Source of the DNA: Streptosporangiaceae bacterium
GTDB taxonomy: Bacteria; Actinomycetota; Actinomycetes; Streptosporangiales; Streptosporangiaceae
DNA length: 9,869 nt
Direction: 5' to 3'
Assembly (NCBI GenBank): GCA_030040815.1
Contig: JASHSZ010000286.1
Coordinates: 1 to 9,869, forward strand
Shown here: one piece after another, positions 6,589-9,869 of the stretch
Layout of the letters: every line of letters starts with the position of its first letter
Position numbering within the stretch: position 1 is the first letter of the stretch
Notes under the pieces: generated by a model
Database searches by the model: none
Told to the model about the DNA's origin: nothing
The model's input: only the letters and a program-made list of their open reading frames with translations
Translations under genes and position numbers: made by a program

Positions 6589-7539
6589 ATGTCAGGCGAA
6601 ACGCAGTCAGACGGGCCCGGCGTGCTGATTCCGCCGCGGGAAGCCTCTCGCACCGAGCAGCGCAACCCGCGGACGGCCGATATCGACATCGTGCCAACCG
6701 AGGAAGTCCTGCGGCTGCTCAACGCCGAGGACGCGACCGTGGCAGGTGAGGTCGCGCGGGCGCTGCCGGTGCTTGCCCACGTCGTCGACAAGGTGGTCGA
6801 GTGTGTGCGCGCCGGCGGCCAGGTGCACTACTTCGGAGCCGGCACGTCCGGCAGGATGGCCGTCCTGGACGCGGCCGAGGTCGTACCGACGTTCGGGCTT
6901 GAGCATGGCGTGTTCATCGCTCATCATGCCGGCGGTGACCGGGCGCTCGGCACTGCCGTCGAGGACGCCGAGGACGACACGTCGCTCGGCGCGCACGACG
7001 CGGCGTCCGTGTCGGCAGCGGACGTGGCGGTGGGGATCAGCGCGAGCGGCCGCACCCCCTATGTCGCGGGGGCACTGAGCGCCGCCCGGCTGGCCGGCGC
7101 CGTCACGGTGCTGGTGACCAGCAATACGGCCGCGCCGCTGGCAGGCCTCGCCGATTACGTCGTGGTCGCGGACACCGGGCCGGAGGCTATCGCGGGGTCC
7201 ACCAGGCTGAAGGCCGCGACAGCCCAGAAGCTGCTGCTGAACGCGCTCTCCACGGCCGCGATGGTGCGCCTCGGCCGCACGTTTTCCAACCTGATGGTCT
7301 CGCTGTCAGGATCGAACGCCAAGCTGCGCGGCCGCCAGCTGACGATCCTCATGGAGGCTACCGGCGCCGACGAGACCGTGTGCGGCGCCCAGCTGGTCCG
7401 GTGCGGCAGCGACGTGCGCCTGGCCCTGCTGTGCCTGTTGTCCGGGCTTGAGCCGGAGGCGGCGGCCAAGGCGCTGGCTGACGCAGACGGCAGCGTCCGC
7501 CGCGCCCTGGCCGACCATCCGACGCCCGAGCGCCCGTGA
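6589..7539 (+). CDS. murQ: N-acetylmuramic acid 6-phosphate etherase MurQ
   Basis: 316 residues, a full-length SIS-domain etherase. It cleaves the D-lactyl ether of MurNAc-6-phosphate in the cytoplasm, giving GlcNAc-6-phosphate and D-lactate. Visible family landmarks are T-E-Q-R-N-P-R-T (22-29), F-G-A-G-T-S-G-R-M-A-V-L-D-A-A-E (82-97), A-G-G-D-R-A-L (114-120), A-V-E-D-A-E-D-D (123-130), G-I-S-A-S-G-R-T-P-Y-V, T-G-P-E-A-I-A-G-S-T-R-L-K and L-L-N-A-L-S-T-A-A-M-V-R-L-G. Glu97 and Glu128 line up with the two catalytic glutamates Glu83 and Glu114 of the E. coli enzyme, as I recall that sequence. ATG 6589 has an excellent ribosome binding site. The gene is divergent from the GNAT pseudogene and AmiE-like hydrolase and 2 kb from the BadF-type kinase that could supply its substrate. 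No truncation is seen. Confidence 0.96.
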   Translation: MSGETQSDGPGVLIPPREASRTEQRNPRTADIDIVPTEEVLRLLNAEDATVAGEVARALPVLAHVVDKVVECVRAGGQVHYFGAGTSGRMAVLDAAEVVPTFGLEHGVFIAHHAGGDRALGTAVEDAEDDTSLGAHDAASVSAADVAVGISASGRTPYVAGALSAARLAGAVTVLVTSNTAAPLAGLADYVVVADTGPEAIAGSTRLKAATAQKLLLNALSTAAMVRLGRTFSNLMVSLSGSNAKLRGRQLTILMEATGADETVCGAQLVRCGSDVRLALLCLLSGLEPEAAAKALADADGSVRRALADHPTPERP

Positions 7540-7551
7540 CCGTACTACACC

Positions 7552-7570
7552 GCTGCGTGAGCCACGCGGC
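7552..7570. terminator. hairpin in the convergent gap between murQ and the fusion gene
   Basis: Bases 7552-7559 (GCTGCGTG) pair with 7563-7570 (CACGCGGC) as an 8-bp stem with one G-T pair and a 3-base loop. It lies in the 40-base gap between two convergent stop codons, the place for a shared terminator. There is no T-run, and a 3-base loop is tight, so the call is tentative. Confidence 0.4.
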
Positions 7571-7579
7571 TGCTCGCCG

Positions 7580-9733
7580 CTAGAGGAGATCGGCGATCTG
7601 GGCAGCCGCGCGCGCGGCGCCGTCGGTGGCAACGGGGAGATAGTTCACCTCGCGGCCGATCTCGCCGGCGATGGCCGCGGCGATGTCGGCAGGGCCCGCT
7701 GTCTCGATGTCCATGCAGCGCCCGGCGCCGTAGCGGGCTAGCCGGTGCCGCACGTGGAAGTTCTGCTCGAAGTGATGACGCAGCGGAAAGTACAGGAACG
7801 GCCGCCGACTGGCGGTCAGCTCCATCGCCGTGGTCAGTCCGCCCTGGACAACCGCAAGATCACAGGCTGCCAGCTGGCGGTACAGCTCGGGAACGTACGC
7901 GCGGATCTCGAGCCCATCATGGCCTGGCAGGCCTTCCGGATCGATCCGGGGACCGGTGACCACGATCATCCTCAAGTCAGGCACGAGGGCCTTGGCATCG
8001 GGGAAGGCGGCGATTACTCGCCGCAGCAGGTGGCCACCGACGCCTGAGCCGCCGACAGTAACAATGCATACACGCTCGTCAGGCTTATAGCCGAGGGCTT
8101 CGCGGTCCCCGAGCTGACCCGGATCGAAGCCGGTGACGTAGCCGGCGAAGTCGTAGTGCCGCTCGGTCCAGTCCCGGATCGCGGGCAGGCCGGGGCCGAA
8201 GGTGTCCGGAACGATGTCATCGGGTTCGCCCACGAAGATGGCCCGGTCACGAACGCGTGGGAAGCGAGCGATGTGCTCGATCATCTCGGCGTTGTAGTCC
8301 GCGGTGAGGAGCGCTTCGTGGTCGCCGCCGTCGGGCATCGGCAGCCAGCCCACAAAGTCTGTCAGCCATGCATAGGCGGCCGACTTCAGCTCCGGGTTCT
8401 CGTGCAGGTAGTAATCGAGCTCCCAGGCCTCGTCGCCGATCCACAGGTCGTAGTCCTCGGCCTGGGTTAGGTCGTGGAAGACCATGAAGTTGGCAAGCAG
8501 GATCTCATCCATCCGCCGCAGGGCCTGGAAGCAGTGCAGGTCGTGCTCGGCTGACTCGGATTCGATGTGCCCGGACTCACTTGCCAGGTGCACGCTGGCC
8601 GGGTGGATGCGCTCGCCACGAGCTTCGAGCACCTTGGTGACCGGATGCTGAGCGAGCCAGTCGATTTCCACATCCGGGTGCAGCTTGCGTAGTTCGGCGG
8701 CGATCGCCGCGTCCCGCTGGGCGTGACCCAGGCCGATCGGCGAGGAGATGTACAGGACGCGCTTGCGGCGTGCCCGGCCGCGGACCCAGCGCGAGTGCGC
8801 CCGCGCTGGGACAGCGAAGTCTCGCAGCAGCAGGTTGACCTTGACCGGGTCACGCACGTGCGGGCCGTGGCCCGACCCCTCGAGCAGCACCGGAGCACCG
8901 CCGGTCGCTTCGGCGAGCGCGATGCCTCGGCCCGGCCCGGTGATCGCGTCCGCTGTGCCCTGGATGACCAGCACGGGGCAGCGAACCCGGCCGCATAGCT
9001 CGCGAGTCGTTGCCTCATCGAGGCCGTTGCCGATCTCGGTCGCGATGAGCGTCTCGGCCGTCGTCTCGAGGCCCCAGCCGATGCAGTCTTCGATCGGCTT
9101 AGTCGAGTGCGGCTCGTTGAACATCTCGGAGAAGAAGAACTCCAGGAACCCGCGGTAGTCCCGGAGCCAGTAGTGGAGGTTGTCCTTCGCCCAGCCCTCG
9201 TCGGTAGCCAGCACTTCGTCCCACGGGTACCGCGTGCGAGCCGCCAAAGGCGACGCGAGCGGCACAGCCGGGCAGATGAAGACAGCACCGGAGACCCGAT
9301 CCGGGTGCTCGGCCGCGAGGATCAGAGCACGCTGCGCCCCGACCGACAGTGACACGATCGTCGCACGCGCGGTCTTCGTGGCATCCATGACCGCTAGCGC
9401 GTCGGCTGCGAATTCAGGCTCCCTATACGCAGCCGGGTCCGTCGGCCGATCGGAGCGGCCGTTTCCCCGCCCGTCGAGCGTGACGACGCGGCAGTGCCGG
9501 GCAAGGTAGGGGATCTGCATCTTCCAGTGCCGCGAATGGACGATCGACCACGTCGGCAGCAGGAGCACGGTTGGCTCACCCGAGCCGTACACCTCGTAGT
9601 ACACCCGCACACCGTCGCGCTCGATGTAGCCGGTGCTGTCCGGGTAACGCGCGCGGGTCTGCTCGCCCTGTGCAGCGCCCGGCGGCCCCCCTCGCGCCGC
9701 CGGGGCCGCAACGGGCCGCGCCTCGGTGGTCAT
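7580..9733 (-). CDS. alpha/beta-hydrolase and GT-B glycosyltransferase (MurG/UGT-like) fusion protein
   Basis: 717 residues in one open frame. Residues about 35-308 are an alpha/beta hydrolase: V-T-L-D-G-R-G-N-G-R-S-D-R-P (84-97), nucleophile elbow S-L-S-V-G (128-132, Ser130), acid in Q-G-T-A-D-A (Asp262) and base in G-S-G-H-G-P-H (His289), so the triad is complete. A basic linker (R-W-V-R-G-R-A-R-R-K-R) leads to a GT-B module (about 325-717). It starts V-L-Y-I-S-S-P-I-G-L-G-H-A-Q-R-D and has a C-terminal donor site A-V-V-Q-G-G-L-T-T-A-M-E-L (627-639) followed by F-P-L-R-H-H-F-E-Q-N (649-658), as in MurG and UDP-glycosyltransferases. No signal peptide or membrane helix is evident. ATG 9733-9731 has GAGG eight bases upstream (9741-9744) and overlaps the methyltransferase stop as ATGA. 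The substrate is unknown; a natural-product or glycolipid tailoring role is possible. Confidence 0.88.
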   Translation of the reverse strand: MTTEARPVAAPAARGGPPGAAQGEQTRARYPDSTGYIERDGVRVYYEVYGSGEPTVLLLPTWSIVHSRHWKMQIPYLARHCRVVTLDGRGNGRSDRPTDPAAYREPEFAADALAVMDATKTARATIVSLSVGAQRALILAAEHPDRVSGAVFICPAVPLASPLAARTRYPWDEVLATDEGWAKDNLHYWLRDYRGFLEFFFSEMFNEPHSTKPIEDCIGWGLETTAETLIATEIGNGLDEATTRELCGRVRCPVLVIQGTADAITGPGRGIALAEATGGAPVLLEGSGHGPHVRDPVKVNLLLRDFAVPARAHSRWVRGRARRKRVLYISSPIGLGHAQRDAAIAAELRKLHPDVEIDWLAQHPVTKVLEARGERIHPASVHLASESGHIESESAEHDLHCFQALRRMDEILLANFMVFHDLTQAEDYDLWIGDEAWELDYYLHENPELKSAAYAWLTDFVGWLPMPDGGDHEALLTADYNAEMIEHIARFPRVRDRAIFVGEPDDIVPDTFGPGLPAIRDWTERHYDFAGYVTGFDPGQLGDREALGYKPDERVCIVTVGGSGVGGHLLRRVIAAFPDAKALVPDLRMIVVTGPRIDPEGLPGHDGLEIRAYVPELYRQLAACDLAVVQGGLTTAMELTASRRPFLYFPLRHHFEQNFHVRHRLARYGAGRCMDIETAGPADIAAAIAGEIGREVNYLPVATDGAARAAAQIADLL

Positions 9734-9869
9734 GGGCGTGCCTCGAACACAAGGTTGAACGGAGTCTCCGCGACGCGGCGGAAGTGGGTGAAGCCGCCAG
9801 CGGTGACGACGTCCCGCATCCTTGCCTCGCCCGCCTGAGCGCCGAGGGCGAGCCCCGCCTCTTGCGACA
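9730..9869 (-). CDS. probable SAM-dependent methyltransferase, C-terminal tail (start outside window)
   Basis: From the window edge the minus strand is open in one frame for 45 codons (9867-9733) to TGA 9732-9730. The tail contains A-G-E-A-R-M-R-D-V-V-T-A-G-G-F, then F-R-R-V-A-E-T-P-F-N-L-V-F-E-A-R-P. This is the usual ending of class I SAM methyltransferases: a helix, G-G-F, then the last strands with T-P-F-N and a final E-A-R-P. The methyl-binding part lies outside the window, so the substrate is unknown. The stop codon overlaps the ATG of the hydrolase-glycosyltransferase fusion (ATGA), so the two genes share an mRNA and are probably translationally coupled. Confidence 0.75.
   Translation of the reverse strand, partial: SQEAGLALGAQAGEARMRDVVTAGGFTHFRRVAETPFNLVFEARP

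Overview
The window is high-GC DNA with actinobacterial gene content: a DUF1707/2TM membrane protein, a MurQ-centred cell-wall recycling locus, and GC-rich codon use in every convincing gene. The species cannot be named from the sequence. No rRNA, tRNA, CRISPR array or insertion sequence was recognised.

Layout. Positions 1-669 (+) hold the C-terminal part of an APC-superfamily amino acid permease, cut by the window edge. A gene-free convergent gap (670-1100) contains a perfect 11-bp hairpin. A DUF1707 membrane protein (1101-1616, -) is followed by a decayed long-chain acyl-CoA synthetase (1631-2341, +) that lacks its N-terminus and a large internal block. A GpsA-type NAD(P)-dependent glycerol-3-phosphate dehydrogenase (2377-3429, -) is divergent from a BadF/BadG-type amino-sugar kinase (3633-4535, +). 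On the minus strand come a remnant of an RpiR/MurR-family regulator (4588-4821), an intact AmiE-like serine hydrolase of the beta-lactamase fold (4822-5925) and a broken two-domain GNAT acetyltransferase (5956-6489). MurQ (6589-7539, +) is divergent from these. The right end carries a minus-strand pair joined by an ATGA overlap: a methyltransferase tail (9730-9867) and a 717-residue alpha/beta-hydrolase plus GT-B glycosyltransferase fusion (7580-9733).

How the genes may work together. The middle of the window reads as a MurNAc salvage locus. The AmiE-like hydrolase would free MurNAc from its stem peptide, the kinase would make MurNAc-6-phosphate, and MurQ would cleave the lactyl ether to give GlcNAc-6-phosphate and D-lactate. 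No PTS transporter gene is present in the window, so an ATP-dependent kinase feeding MurQ makes sense. The catalytic genes look intact, while the adjacent regulator and acetyltransferase are visibly decayed. This suggests that the locus has lost its local RpiR-type control or is itself in early decay. The right-hand fusion gene is the least ordinary intact gene here: one chain carries a complete hydrolase triad and a complete MurG/UGT-like glycosyltransferase module, and it is translationally coupled to a methyltransferase.
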